Position numbers and translations under genes: made by a program. The notes under the pieces are model-generated. The model did not search any database. It was not told the DNA's origin and worked only from the letters and a program-made list of their open reading frames with translations. Below are positions 8,206 to 14,969 of a DNA stretch of 16,440 nucleotides, one piece after another. The first letter of the stretch is position 1, and each line of letters begins with the position of its first letter. Origin of the DNA: CAZJKE01 sp964555625 (lineage in GTDB: Bacteria > Planctomycetota > Phycisphaerae > Phycisphaerales > SM1A02); assembly GCA_964555625.1 (NCBI GenBank), contig CAZKTE010000040.1:1-16440 (forward strand), given 5' to 3'.

Positions 8206-9012
8206 CTAGAAGAGAAACCGAAGTCCCGCCTTTATGACCCTGTCGCATTCCGGCCGACCGGAGACGTCTTGATAGAACGGGAATCCAATACTGAGTTCTG
8301 CGGCCCACGCCGGGGCTTCATAGAGGAGGAATGGTGAAGCCATGAGTTGCAAATCGCCGTCACTCTCCCAGGCTCCGTTCAGTTCGCATCCGGTGTACCA
8401 AGCGGCGACCAAGTCCTTCCCGTAGGTTGCGGGCGATAGCCGGTATAGGTAAGTCGAGTCGAACATGACCATGTTGTCCTCGGACTCACCCGGCATCACA
8501 GGATCATCCTCGCTACCTTCAGTTGCATGGAACATAAGTGAGTGCGTCAGCCCATGTCGGCCCGCGACAGAGAGGTACGAGACGCCTAGATAGGGGCTTA
8601 CCTCGCCTCGGGTGAACCCATCATCGCCTGTTGGTAGTTGAAGTCCGAAAAAGACAGCGGCCCTGGTCGTATCTACTGGCCCAGTATCGTTTTGGAAGAA
8701 ACGCCACTGCAATGACGCTTCCATGTCACCAAAGCCGGATGAGTCATTGCTGCCGAGCTTGTCCCGTATCTCAGAGAACAGGACCATGAGGGATAGGTTC
8801 CCCTCGAGCCCGGTTGAAAGACGGGTCGTCAGATGAGTATGCGAACCCTCTCGTGAATCACTATCACTGGGCTTGAAGTCGTGATGTTCAACCAGAGTTC
8901 GTAACACCCACTGCCCCTTGCCTGGCTGGGTCGGGGCATTGGTCGTGACTGGCTGTTGGGCGAGTGCTTGAGGCGCAATGATGCACGCTAGGACAAAGGC
9001 AATTACTTTCAT
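8206..9012 (-). CDS. Outer-membrane beta-barrel protein (Phenol_MetA_deg/transporter-like), end of the metal cluster
   Basis: The 268-residue product has a signal peptide (MKVIAFVLACIIAPQALA before QQ). It then shows alternating amphipathic strands and ends in LRFLF, with the C-terminal phenylalanine usual for outer-membrane barrels. Segments such as FFGLQLPTGDD followed by SPYLGVSYL resemble the MetA-like barrel family (PF13557), members of which often lie near metal-resistance genes. It could be a channel or porin; the substrate is not visible. The start is taken as ATG at 9012, because AAGGAAGG (9026-9019) lies 6 bases upstream; GTG at 9015 would leave only 3. ATG overlaps the stop of the HMA lipoprotein gene (TGATG), so the two should be translated together. 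It is the last gene of its strand before a convergent neighbour. The barrel call is good; the family name is tentative. Confidence 0.75.
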   Translation of the reverse strand: MKVIAFVLACIIAPQALAQQPVTTNAPTQPGKGQWVLRTLVEHHDFKPSDSDSREGSHTHLTTRLSTGLEGNLSLMVLFSEIRDKLGSNDSSGFGDMEASLQWRFFQNDTGPVDTTRAAVFFGLQLPTGDDGFTRGEVSPYLGVSYLSVAGRHGLTHSLMFHATEGSEDDPVMPGESEDNMVMFDSTYLYRLSPATYGKDLVAAWYTGCELNGAWESDGDLQLMASPFLLYEAPAWAAELSIGFPFYQDVSGRPECDRVIKAGLRFLF

Positions 9013-9320
9013 CACTCGCCTTCCTTAATGCCCTTGTATGTGAATCCAGCATCAATGATGGCTTGAGCGAGCTCTGCCTCAGAGGGATGACGATCACCGA
9101 ATTCCAGAGAGATCGTTCCATCACCCATGTGAACGTCGATGGACTCGACTCCATCTACCTTTTCAAGCAGCAGGGTGATGTTGTTGGCGCACTTGGGGCA
9201 CCCCATGCCGTAGGCAGTTACTGTGGCGCTGCCGGCTGCGATGGGGGTGTCATTGAACGACGTGGTCTTCTCGCCGCAGCCCACGAGGGCTACAGCAAGC
9301 ACGAGTGTGTGGAATCGCAT
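9012..9320 (-). CDS. Envelope lipoprotein with a single heavy-metal-associated (HMA) domain
   Basis: The 102-residue product starts with a lipoprotein signal: MRFHTLVLAVALVGC, with lipobox LVGC and Cys15 as the probable lipidated residue. After a linker comes one HMA domain with GMGCPKC (metal cysteines 41 and 44), then the pattern VDGVESIDVHMGDGTISLEF and an EAELAQAIIDAGF helix, all standard for MerP/CopZ-type folds binding Cu(I), Hg(II) or related ions. HMA chaperones are usually cytoplasmic or soluble periplasmic; this one is predicted to be membrane anchored and facing the periplasm. The start has AAGGA at 9333-9329, 8 bases upstream. Its stop overlaps the start of the outer-membrane barrel gene. 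The bound metal cannot be told from the sequence. Confidence 0.88.
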   Translation of the reverse strand: MRFHTLVLAVALVGCGEKTTSFNDTPIAAGSATVTAYGMGCPKCANNITLLLEKVDGVESIDVHMGDGTISLEFGDRHPSEAELAQAIIDAGFTYKGIKEGE

Positions 9321-9405
9321 GTGTTGTGTCCTTAACGTGAAATCCGTGTGTCGTGTCCGAAACGCATGCGCGCTGTACGCGCAGATCTCTCATGAGAACC
9401 TTGCG

Positions 9406-9744
9406 TCAGGTCAGCATCACGGACTTGCGCCGCAGGAGATCGCGGCTACTGGACACTGCAGCGGGCGCCACTGGTGGTACGCTGAGGCTGAGCGATTCGA
9501 CGGCGACAAGCTCTGGAAGTCGCGGCTGCGTCGCTGGTCGAAAGTCATTGATTCGCTGCGAGGGGATGGCATCATCGCGCTGCGTGGGGGACTGCTGGTC
9601 TGACTCGCCGCAGGCGCATGTGTCCGTCCCGCAGCAGCAGTGGTCCCCGCAGCAGGACATCGGCGCCGCCGACGCGACCTCGCAGGAGGCGGCGTACGGC
9701 AGGGCAATGGCCGCAGCGAGCAGAATGGAAAGCAACTGGTGCAT
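9406..9744 (-). CDS. Small secreted cysteine-cluster protein (putative metal binding)
   Basis: The ATG at 9744 gives a 112-residue protein with a signal segment (MHQLLSILLAAAIALPYAAS). Directly after it, seven cysteines fall within residues 31-45 (SCCGDHCCCGTDTCACG), plus Cys21 near the cleavage site. The remainder (about 50-112) is low in cysteine, rich in proline, serine and charged residues, and probably flexible. Cys21 could be a lipidation site, but the preceding AAS is a weak lipobox. No Shine-Dalgarno is obvious; the gene starts 34 bases after the stop of the four-repeat gene and may be coupled to it. The frame is open further upstream, but the extra residues are arginine-rich and would bury the signal. 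I do not recognise the family; metal binding is inferred from the cysteines and neighbours. Confidence 0.7.
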   Translation of the reverse strand: MHQLLSILLAAAIALPYAASCEVASAAPMSCCGDHCCCGTDTCACGESDQQSPTQRDDAIPSQRINDFRPATQPRLPELVAVESLSLSVPPVAPAAVSSSRDLLRRKSVMLT

Positions 9745-9778
9745 GATCAATGCAAGTGTATGAGCGCCATCGGCGGAA

Positions 9779-10606
9779 TCAGCCCTCGTCGTCAATCTTC
9801 GTGGCCGCAAGCTTCGCCAGACCCGCCTGCGGGTCATTGTTGAACTTCTTGACGCAGTTGTTGCAGCAGAATCGCACCAGCTTCCCGCCGGCTATGACCT
9901 CGATCGGATTGGGGACGCCGCCGAGGTCTCGGCCGCTGATGGGACAGGTTGCGTGGGGATAGGTCTTGCGCTGCGCGTCGGCCGCTGCCTTGTCGAGTCG
10001 CGCAAGGACGCTGTGGGCGTTGGCCTCGACCTCGCCGCGGCAGTGGTCGCAGCAGAGGCGGACGAGTCGGTTTCCAATCACCATGTCGATGGGTCCACCC
10101 ATGCCATCGAGCGGTCCGCCGCCGATGATGCAGGTGTCCATCGGATAGTGGGGGAGCTGCGCGGCGATGATTGCCTTGTCCACGGCCGCGACGTACTCGG
10201 CGGGGCTCTCCTTGAACTTGCGCACGCACATGCCGCAGCAGAGCCGGAAGAGGCGGTTGCCGTAGACCAGCTCGGTGGCGCCGTCCTCCTCGTCGAATGC
10301 CTCGTCCATGACGATGCACGTGGTGAGGGGATAGTCGCGTCTCTGCAGATCGGCAATCGCCGCATCGGCCTTCTTGAACTGGGCTTCCTTGTCCTTCTGG
10401 AAGTTCCCCAGACAGCCGTTGCAGCAGAAGCGGACCTCGCGGCCGTCGATGTCGGCGATGATCGGCTCGGGAATTCCCGCCAACTTCGCGCCGCTCATCG
10501 GGCACGCATCAAGTGGCCAGGGATCGCTGACAACACTGTCTGGTTCCAGGGCAGTGGCCGAAATGGCCGCCAAGCCAACCAGGGCGATTGCAAGTCGTGG
10601 AATCAT
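9779..10606 (-). CDS. Exported four-repeat YHS/TRASH-like metal-binding protein
   Basis: The 275-residue product has a signal peptide (MIPRLAIALVGLAAISATAL) and then four tandem units of 62 residues. Each begins [WY]-P-x3-C and carries C-x25-C-C-x2-C: cysteines 35/61/62/65, 97/123/124/127, 159/185/186/189 and 221/247/248/251. Corresponding cysteines are exactly 62 residues apart throughout. Units 1 and 4 read CP[MI]SG...G[VI]P.PI...VRFCCN.C, like single exported YHS/TRASH-type domains thought to bind metals through cysteines. Units 2 and 3 replace the CPxSG corner with TCI and share GNRLxRLCC. Each unit ends in an alanine/lysine-rich helix. The start is well supported: GAGGAGA at 10619-10613 with a 6-base spacer. 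It is the first gene of the cluster, divergent from mutY with 52 bases between starts. A periplasmic metal-trapping role is inferred. Confidence 0.85.
   Translation of the reverse strand: MIPRLAIALVGLAAISATALEPDSVVSDPWPLDACPMSGAKLAGIPEPIIADIDGREVRFCCNGCLGNFQKDKEAQFKKADAAIADLQRRDYPLTTCIVMDEAFDEEDGATELVYGNRLFRLCCGMCVRKFKESPAEYVAAVDKAIIAAQLPHYPMDTCIIGGGPLDGMGGPIDMVIGNRLVRLCCDHCRGEVEANAHSVLARLDKAAADAQRKTYPHATCPISGRDLGGVPNPIEVIAGGKLVRFCCNNCVKKFNNDPQAGLAKLAATKIDDEG
9782..10519 (-). repeat. Four in-frame tandem coding repeats of 186 bases
   Basis: The repeat units of the exported protein lie at 10334-10519 (unit 1), 10148-10333 (unit 2), 9962-10147 (unit 3) and 9782-9961 (unit 4, two residues short). 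The DNA copies have clearly diverged, while the cysteine framework and the 62-codon period are kept exactly. The duplication is therefore old and under selection for spacing. Confidence 0.88.
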
Positions 10607-10658
10607 TGGAAATCTCCTCGTGTCCCGGTGGTTCGGGGCGCCTATCCTAGCCTCGGAG

Positions 10659-11687
10659 ATGAGCGAGAGCGACAGCAGCATTACCGGGCAGCTGGAGGCG
10701 TGGTTCGCGCGCAAGGCGCGTGATCTGCCTTGGCGCAAGCGCCGCACGCCCTGGGGCGTGCTGGTCAGCGAGTTCATGCTCCAGCAGACTCAGGTTTCGC
10801 GGGTCATTGATCGCTGGCAGTTGTTCATGCAGCGATTCCCAACGCCCGCGCACCTTGCCGCGGCCGATGAGCAGGACGTCCTTGCTGCCTGGCAGGGGCT
10901 GGGCTACTACCGCCGCGCCAAGCATCTGAGGGCGGCGGCCGCGGCCATCGTTGAGCGCTACGACGGGGCGGTTCCCGTCTCGCTCGCCGATCTCCTCACG
11001 CTCCCTGGGGTCGGGCGGTACACCGCCGGCGCAGTGGCGTCGATCGCCTACGGCAGACCGGTGCCGATCGTGGATGCCAATGTCCGACGAGTCCTCTCCC
11101 GCTTGTCCGTCCGCGAGGATGACGGGGAGTGGACCTGGACCTTGGCACGCTCCATGGTCGAGCAGGCGACCTGTCCGGCGACGTTCAACGAGGGCCTGAT
11201 GGAACTCGGCGCGCTGGTCTGCACGAATTCCAATCCCGATTGCGATGCGTGTCCATTGAAGGGATTCTGCGCAGCGGCGACCGAGGGTCGCCAGGACGAG
11301 TTCCCCGCTCCTGGCAAGCGTACGCCACGCAAGCACGTGCATCACCACGCGCTCGTGCTGACCTGCGGCGACCAGATCGCGCTCGAGCAGCGCGGCGACG
11401 ATGGTCCCTGGGCGGGCATGTGGGAGGTCCCGACGCTTGAGTCAGACTCGCCCATCGACGCAACGCAGGTGATGGAGGCCCTGGGTGTTGACGCCTCCTT
11501 CGAGGACCTTGGCACTTTCGACCACCTGTTGACCCATCGGCATGTCACGTTCCACGTGCTTGCCGCGGAAGTCGACAGCGACGATCGTTTCCAGTGGCAC
11601 CCGCGGTGGGATCTTGAGCGGCGGCCGATGGCCAATGCCCAGCGCCGCGTGCTCGACTTGGCGCAGGATGCGATGGCGGCGTGCTAG
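10659..11687 (+). CDS. mutY: Adenine DNA glycosylase MutY
   Basis: MutY removes adenine mispaired with 8-oxoguanine in base-excision repair. The 342-residue product has all the hallmarks: EFMLQQTQV with catalytic Glu38, GLGYYRRA, the helix-hairpin-helix LPGVGRYTAGAV with Asp139 in PIVDANVRR, and the [4Fe-4S] loop with Cys188, 195, 198 and 204 (C-x6-C-x2-C-x5-C). A NUDIX-like C-terminal domain (about residues 225-340: HHHALVLTCGDQIALEQR, then FDHLLTHRHVTFH) recognises the 8-oxoguanine. The start at 10659 matches the family N-terminus (about ten residues before LEAWF); GGAG directly abuts the ATG, too close for a ribosome site, so initiation may be leaderless or weak. It is divergent from the metal cluster and convergent with the 7TM-HD gene. 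Confidence 0.96.
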   Translation: MSESDSSITGQLEAWFARKARDLPWRKRRTPWGVLVSEFMLQQTQVSRVIDRWQLFMQRFPTPAHLAAADEQDVLAAWQGLGYYRRAKHLRAAAAAIVERYDGAVPVSLADLLTLPGVGRYTAGAVASIAYGRPVPIVDANVRRVLSRLSVREDDGEWTWTLARSMVEQATCPATFNEGLMELGALVCTNSNPDCDACPLKGFCAAATEGRQDEFPAPGKRTPRKHVHHHALVLTCGDQIALEQRGDDGPWAGMWEVPTLESDSPIDATQVMEALGVDASFEDLGTFDHLLTHRHVTFHVLAAEVDSDDRFQWHPRWDLERRPMANAQRRVLDLAQDAMAAC

Positions 11688-11717
11688 GGAGATTGACTGC
11701 GACTCGATCGACGAGCG

Positions 11718-14036
11718 TCAGGCTGAGGTCTCGGCTGCTGCTGCATCAAGTTCGTCGATGCCACCCTCGTCACCGTCTTCTTTGGGGTAGTTGATGCGCG
11801 CGTGGTAGATCGAGTTGAGGCGAGCGATGATCGCCTCCTCGATCCGCGAGAGTTCCGCGAACGTGAGGCCACACTCGTCGAACTGGTGATCGAGCAGCCG
11901 GCGCCGCGAGAGATCGCGCACCAGCGCCTCAATGCGGGCGGGGTTCGGGTCTGGAAGCGCGCGCGCTGCCGACTCGACGGCGTCGGCGATCATGAGAATC
12001 GCGGCCTCCTTGGATGCAGGTCGCGGTCCCGGGTAGCGGTAGTCCACGTCCTTGATGGGATCCTCCCCGGCGTCGATGGCCTCGCGGTTGGCGGCATGGA
12101 AGAAGTACTCCACGAGCGTGGTGCCGTGGTGTGACTCGATGAAGTGCATGACCTGGCGGGGCAGGTCGTACTCTCTCGCAAGTTCGATGCCGTCCTTGAC
12201 GTGCCCGACGATGATCAGGAGGCTCATCGACGGCCGCAACTCGCGGTGCCGGTTGTAGCCGCTCTGGTTCTCGACGAAGTATTCGGGCTTGTTCATCTTC
12301 CCGATGTCGTGGTAGAGCCCCCCCACATAGGCAAGCAGGGAGTTCCCCCCGATCGCCTCGGCGGCGGTCTCGGCGATGTCGGCCACCTGCCGCGAGTGGT
12401 TGAATGTGCCCGGCGCGTGCTGCTGCAGCTGCCGCAGCAGGGGATTGCGTGGATCGCGCAGATCAGCAAGCGTCATCCCGGTGGTGATGTCGAAGACCCG
12501 TTCAATGCTCGGAAGGATGCCCAGCACGAAGAAGCCCACGAAGAGCGCGGCGATGCCAGCCAGCAGCGCGTTGGCAAGTACCTGCTGCCAGGCGACGGTG
12601 AACTCCGGGTACTGCACCATGCCCAGCAGGAACGCCCCGAATCCCAGCACGAGGGCCGTGATCGCCGAGGCCCGGATGAGCGTCTGCCGCTGCCGCACCT
12701 CGCGCAGCTGGCCGATGTTCGTGCCACAGCCGGCCACAAGCAGCACGAACCAGCCCATCGGTTGCTCGAGCGCAAGGGCGATGATCGCGCATTGCATGAA
12801 GGCCAGAAACATCCCCAGTCGCTGCCCATAGGCCAGGGTCGCGACGGTGATTACCAGCAGCGTCGGCGCGACGGCGGCCGCAAAGAGCAGCCCGGGCGCC
12901 TCAAGAGTCACGAGCACGCTCGCGGCGACCATCCCACCCATCAGCGCGCAGAGCGCCACGAGCCGCAGCGCATTTCGCGCGATGCGCGGCGTCGACACCG
13001 TCGTGTAGGCGCCGATGAAGATGGCAAGCATGGCCAGCAGCCCCATTGCGCCAAGGCGCGGAAGCCAGCGTGAGAGCATCGGTGCGGTGGCGCCGAACTG
13101 CCGGGCCTCGAGCATGGCCTGGTCGTACTGGCTTGCGCTGAGCACGTCGCCGCGCCGCCAGAGCACGTCACCTCGGCGGTGGCTGACGATGACCGACTCG
13201 ACTGCCTCCGCGGCTGCCGTTGCGCGCTCCTCGGTCATCTGCGCATCAAGGTGCACCGTGGGCTGGCCACTACTGATGAGTCGTGTTGCCACCACCGGCG
13301 CAAGTGAATCGGCGAATCCGCTTCGTGCGATCAACTCTTTGAGCCGCGGGTCCATCTCGGTGTCGATGTCCGAGGGGAGCGGAATCGCCTGCGCCTGGAA
13401 GGGCTGGCTGAGGCGCCCGCCGGCGTCGAGCATCGCGCGATTGGCCGCCGGCGTGGTCGTGAAGACCTGAAACTCCTGGCTTGTCAGGAGGGGCGAGCGC
13501 CGCAGAAGGTCGCTGCCGATGCGCGCCACTGCGCCCTTCCACGAGGTCGTCGGCTCACCGTCGGCGGACATGGACTGGAGTGCAGCGAGCGATCCTGCGT
13601 CCAGCCCGAACTGGGCAGCGATCTCGGGCGACAGGTCCTCGATTGCAGTGGTGCCCGCCACGGCCGGCGGAAGGCCCAGCAGCGATGCCTGGAGGCGATC
13701 CAGGTAGGTGTCATTGGTGCGATAGATGCGAGGCGAGGCGGCGCGTGCCTCCTCGCGGCGGGCGTCGGTGGCCTGCGCGTCCTCGACCGTGAAGTCCAGC
13801 CGGGTGATGCGAGTCGTGCTCATGACTTGCCCGTCTCTCACCTTGACCTGCTCGCGGGACCAGGCCACCAGGAGTCCCACGCTCAGGAGGAAGATGAAAA
13901 CGATGAAGCTCGTGCGGTGAAACTCCGGGCGCACGAACAGGTCGCCAAGTGCCAGCCCCTGCTTGGGCAGGTTCTGCAGCACCTTGTCTCGGCGGTGGCG
14001 GCCGGCGCTTCTGCGTGGAGTCTCCGAGGGGCTCAT
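11718..14036 (-). CDS. 7TM-HD family membrane phosphohydrolase (PgpH-like, putative c-di-AMP phosphodiesterase)
   Basis: The 772-residue product has a cytoplasmic N-terminus rich in Arg/Lys, a first membrane segment (about 44-59), an extracytoplasmic 7TMR-HDED-type domain (about 60-320), a run of membrane segments (about 325-505) and a C-terminal HD domain. The HD metal site is complete: HSRQV with His547, HDIGK at 576-580, GHVKDG with His612, SHHGT with His636-637, and Asp685 in MIADAVE. YRYPGPRPASKEAA closely follows the Listeria PgpH pattern. PgpH cleaves c-di-AMP to pApA at the membrane, so that is the likely reaction, although no cyclase gene is in view. It starts 63 bases after the ROK gene on the same strand and may be co-transcribed with gatA and ROK. 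No strong Shine-Dalgarno is seen. Its stop is 30 bases from the convergent mutY stop, with no clear terminator. Confidence 0.9.
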   Translation of the reverse strand: MSPSETPRRSAGRHRRDKVLQNLPKQGLALGDLFVRPEFHRTSFIVFIFLLSVGLLVAWSREQVKVRDGQVMSTTRITRLDFTVEDAQATDARREEARAASPRIYRTNDTYLDRLQASLLGLPPAVAGTTAIEDLSPEIAAQFGLDAGSLAALQSMSADGEPTTSWKGAVARIGSDLLRRSPLLTSQEFQVFTTTPAANRAMLDAGGRLSQPFQAQAIPLPSDIDTEMDPRLKELIARSGFADSLAPVVATRLISSGQPTVHLDAQMTEERATAAAEAVESVIVSHRRGDVLWRRGDVLSASQYDQAMLEARQFGATAPMLSRWLPRLGAMGLLAMLAIFIGAYTTVSTPRIARNALRLVALCALMGGMVAASVLVTLEAPGLLFAAAVAPTLLVITVATLAYGQRLGMFLAFMQCAIIALALEQPMGWFVLLVAGCGTNIGQLREVRQRQTLIRASAITALVLGFGAFLLGMVQYPEFTVAWQQVLANALLAGIAALFVGFFVLGILPSIERVFDITTGMTLADLRDPRNPLLRQLQQHAPGTFNHSRQVADIAETAAEAIGGNSLLAYVGGLYHDIGKMNKPEYFVENQSGYNRHRELRPSMSLLIIVGHVKDGIELAREYDLPRQVMHFIESHHGTTLVEYFFHAANREAIDAGEDPIKDVDYRYPGPRPASKEAAILMIADAVESAARALPDPNPARIEALVRDLSRRRLLDHQFDECGLTFAELSRIEEAIIARLNSIYHARINYPKEDGDEGGIDELDAAAAETSA

Positions 14037-14099
14037 GGTCCGCTGCCATTATCGGTTCACCCCCATGGGCGACGAACGGAATTCACGCCTCGTAGCCCC

Positions 14100-14969
14100 T
14101 CAGGACGCCGTGCGAGCCAGTTCCGCCGCCCCCAGGATGCCTGCATTTGGTCCAAGCTCCGTCAGGGCGAATCGGCAGCGAGTGTTGTCGGGTGGAAAGA
14201 CATCCTGCTCGAAGCGCTCGCGCACGATTGCGACAAAGGGATCGCCCATCGCCTCCACGAGCCCGCCGCCGAGCACCACGAGGTCGATCCCCAGCAGCGT
14301 TACGACGTTTGCAATCGCAGTTCCCAGGTGCGCGGCTCCCTCGCCGATGACGCTGCTGATGCGATCGCCGCCTGCGGCGAACGCCGCCGCCATCTCCTGC
14401 GTCGTGGAGTCCTCACCGAGTACCCGCTGCATGCCGATGCGACCACCAAAGTCCTCCACCAGGCGCCGACCATCGTCGCCGCAGGGATCGCTGACGGTCA
14501 TGCCGAATTCACCAGCGGTGCCCAGTGGTCCTCGCCAGGGAGCGCCGTCGAGTACCAGACCTCCGCCGATGCCACTGCCGACCCATGCCGCGAAAAGGCT
14601 GCCTACACCACGCCCAGCGCCGTGGCAGTGCTCGCCCCAGGCGGCAGCGGTGACGTCATTCTCGATGACCACGGGGCAGCCAAGGCGATCCTGCAGCGCC
14701 GGCCCGAGCGGCTCGTGCGTCCAGTCGAGGTTGTAGGCCCGGACGACCATGCCTGTCTCGACGTCCACGCAGCCGGCTACCGCGATGCCGATTGCCGCGG
14801 GCGTTTCGAACTCAGCAACCGCTGCGCAGACAGCATCGAGCACGCCGTCGAACCCGCGCTCGCGGTTGCTGGATCGGTGCGATCGATCGATCACCTGGCC
14901 ATCCTCGTCAACGGCGCCAACCAGCAGGTTGGTCGCTCCCAGATCGATGCCGATCAGCGGGGCATCCAT
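14100..14969 (-). CDS. ROK-family protein (glucokinase-like) lacking the usual zinc motif
   Basis: The 289-residue product starts MDAPLIGIDLGATNLLVGAV, the phosphate-binding loop of the ROK/ASKHA fold. It has IENDVTAAAWGE with catalytic Asp105 and the ROK signature region around GSGIGGGLVLDG...GPLGTAGEFG (132-156). ROK kinases phosphorylate glucose, N-acetylmannosamine or similar sugars. Here the ExGH motif reads EFGM, so the sugar- and zinc-contacting histidine is Met157, and the following CxCGxxGCxE zinc cluster is absent, leaving only Cys163. The sugar substrate is therefore uncertain and activity may be altered. The start at 14969 overlaps the gatA stop (TGATG); an upstream ATG at 15134 would overlap gatA by 166 bases and add residues unlike the family. 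The fold is secure; the substrate is unknown. Confidence 0.88.
   Translation of the reverse strand: MDAPLIGIDLGATNLLVGAVDEDGQVIDRSHRSSNRERGFDGVLDAVCAAVAEFETPAAIGIAVAGCVDVETGMVVRAYNLDWTHEPLGPALQDRLGCPVVIENDVTAAAWGEHCHGAGRGVGSLFAAWVGSGIGGGLVLDGAPWRGPLGTAGEFGMTVSDPCGDDGRRLVEDFGGRIGMQRVLGEDSTTQEMAAAFAAGGDRISSVIGEGAAHLGTAIANVVTLLGIDLVVLGGGLVEAMGDPFVAIVRERFEQDVFPPDNTRCRFALTELGPNAGILGAAELARTAS

Noticed and set aside
9782..10519. CRISPR-like or noncoding repeat array
   Set aside because: The 186-base periodicity is coding, with diverged DNA and a conserved cysteine framework; there are no short identical repeats with spacers.
9953..10723. Plus-strand open frame opposite the four-repeat gene
   Set aside because: It mirrors the repeat structure of the real gene and has no signal or domain; the minus strand has a signal peptide, a good ribosome site and conserved cysteines.
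10607..10777. Upstream extension of the four-repeat protein
   Set aside because: It would overlap mutY and put about 57 arginine-rich residues before a good signal peptide; ATG 10606 has GAGGAGA at 6 bases.
11688..11717. CTCG-ATCGA-CGAG hairpin between mutY and the 7TM-HD gene as a terminator
   Set aside because: The stem is only 4 bp and no T-run follows.
12144..13073. Plus-strand open frame antisense to the 7TM-HD gene
   Set aside because: Its product is very rich in His, Arg and Gln with no domain, and the opposite strand encodes the membrane and HD regions of a known family.
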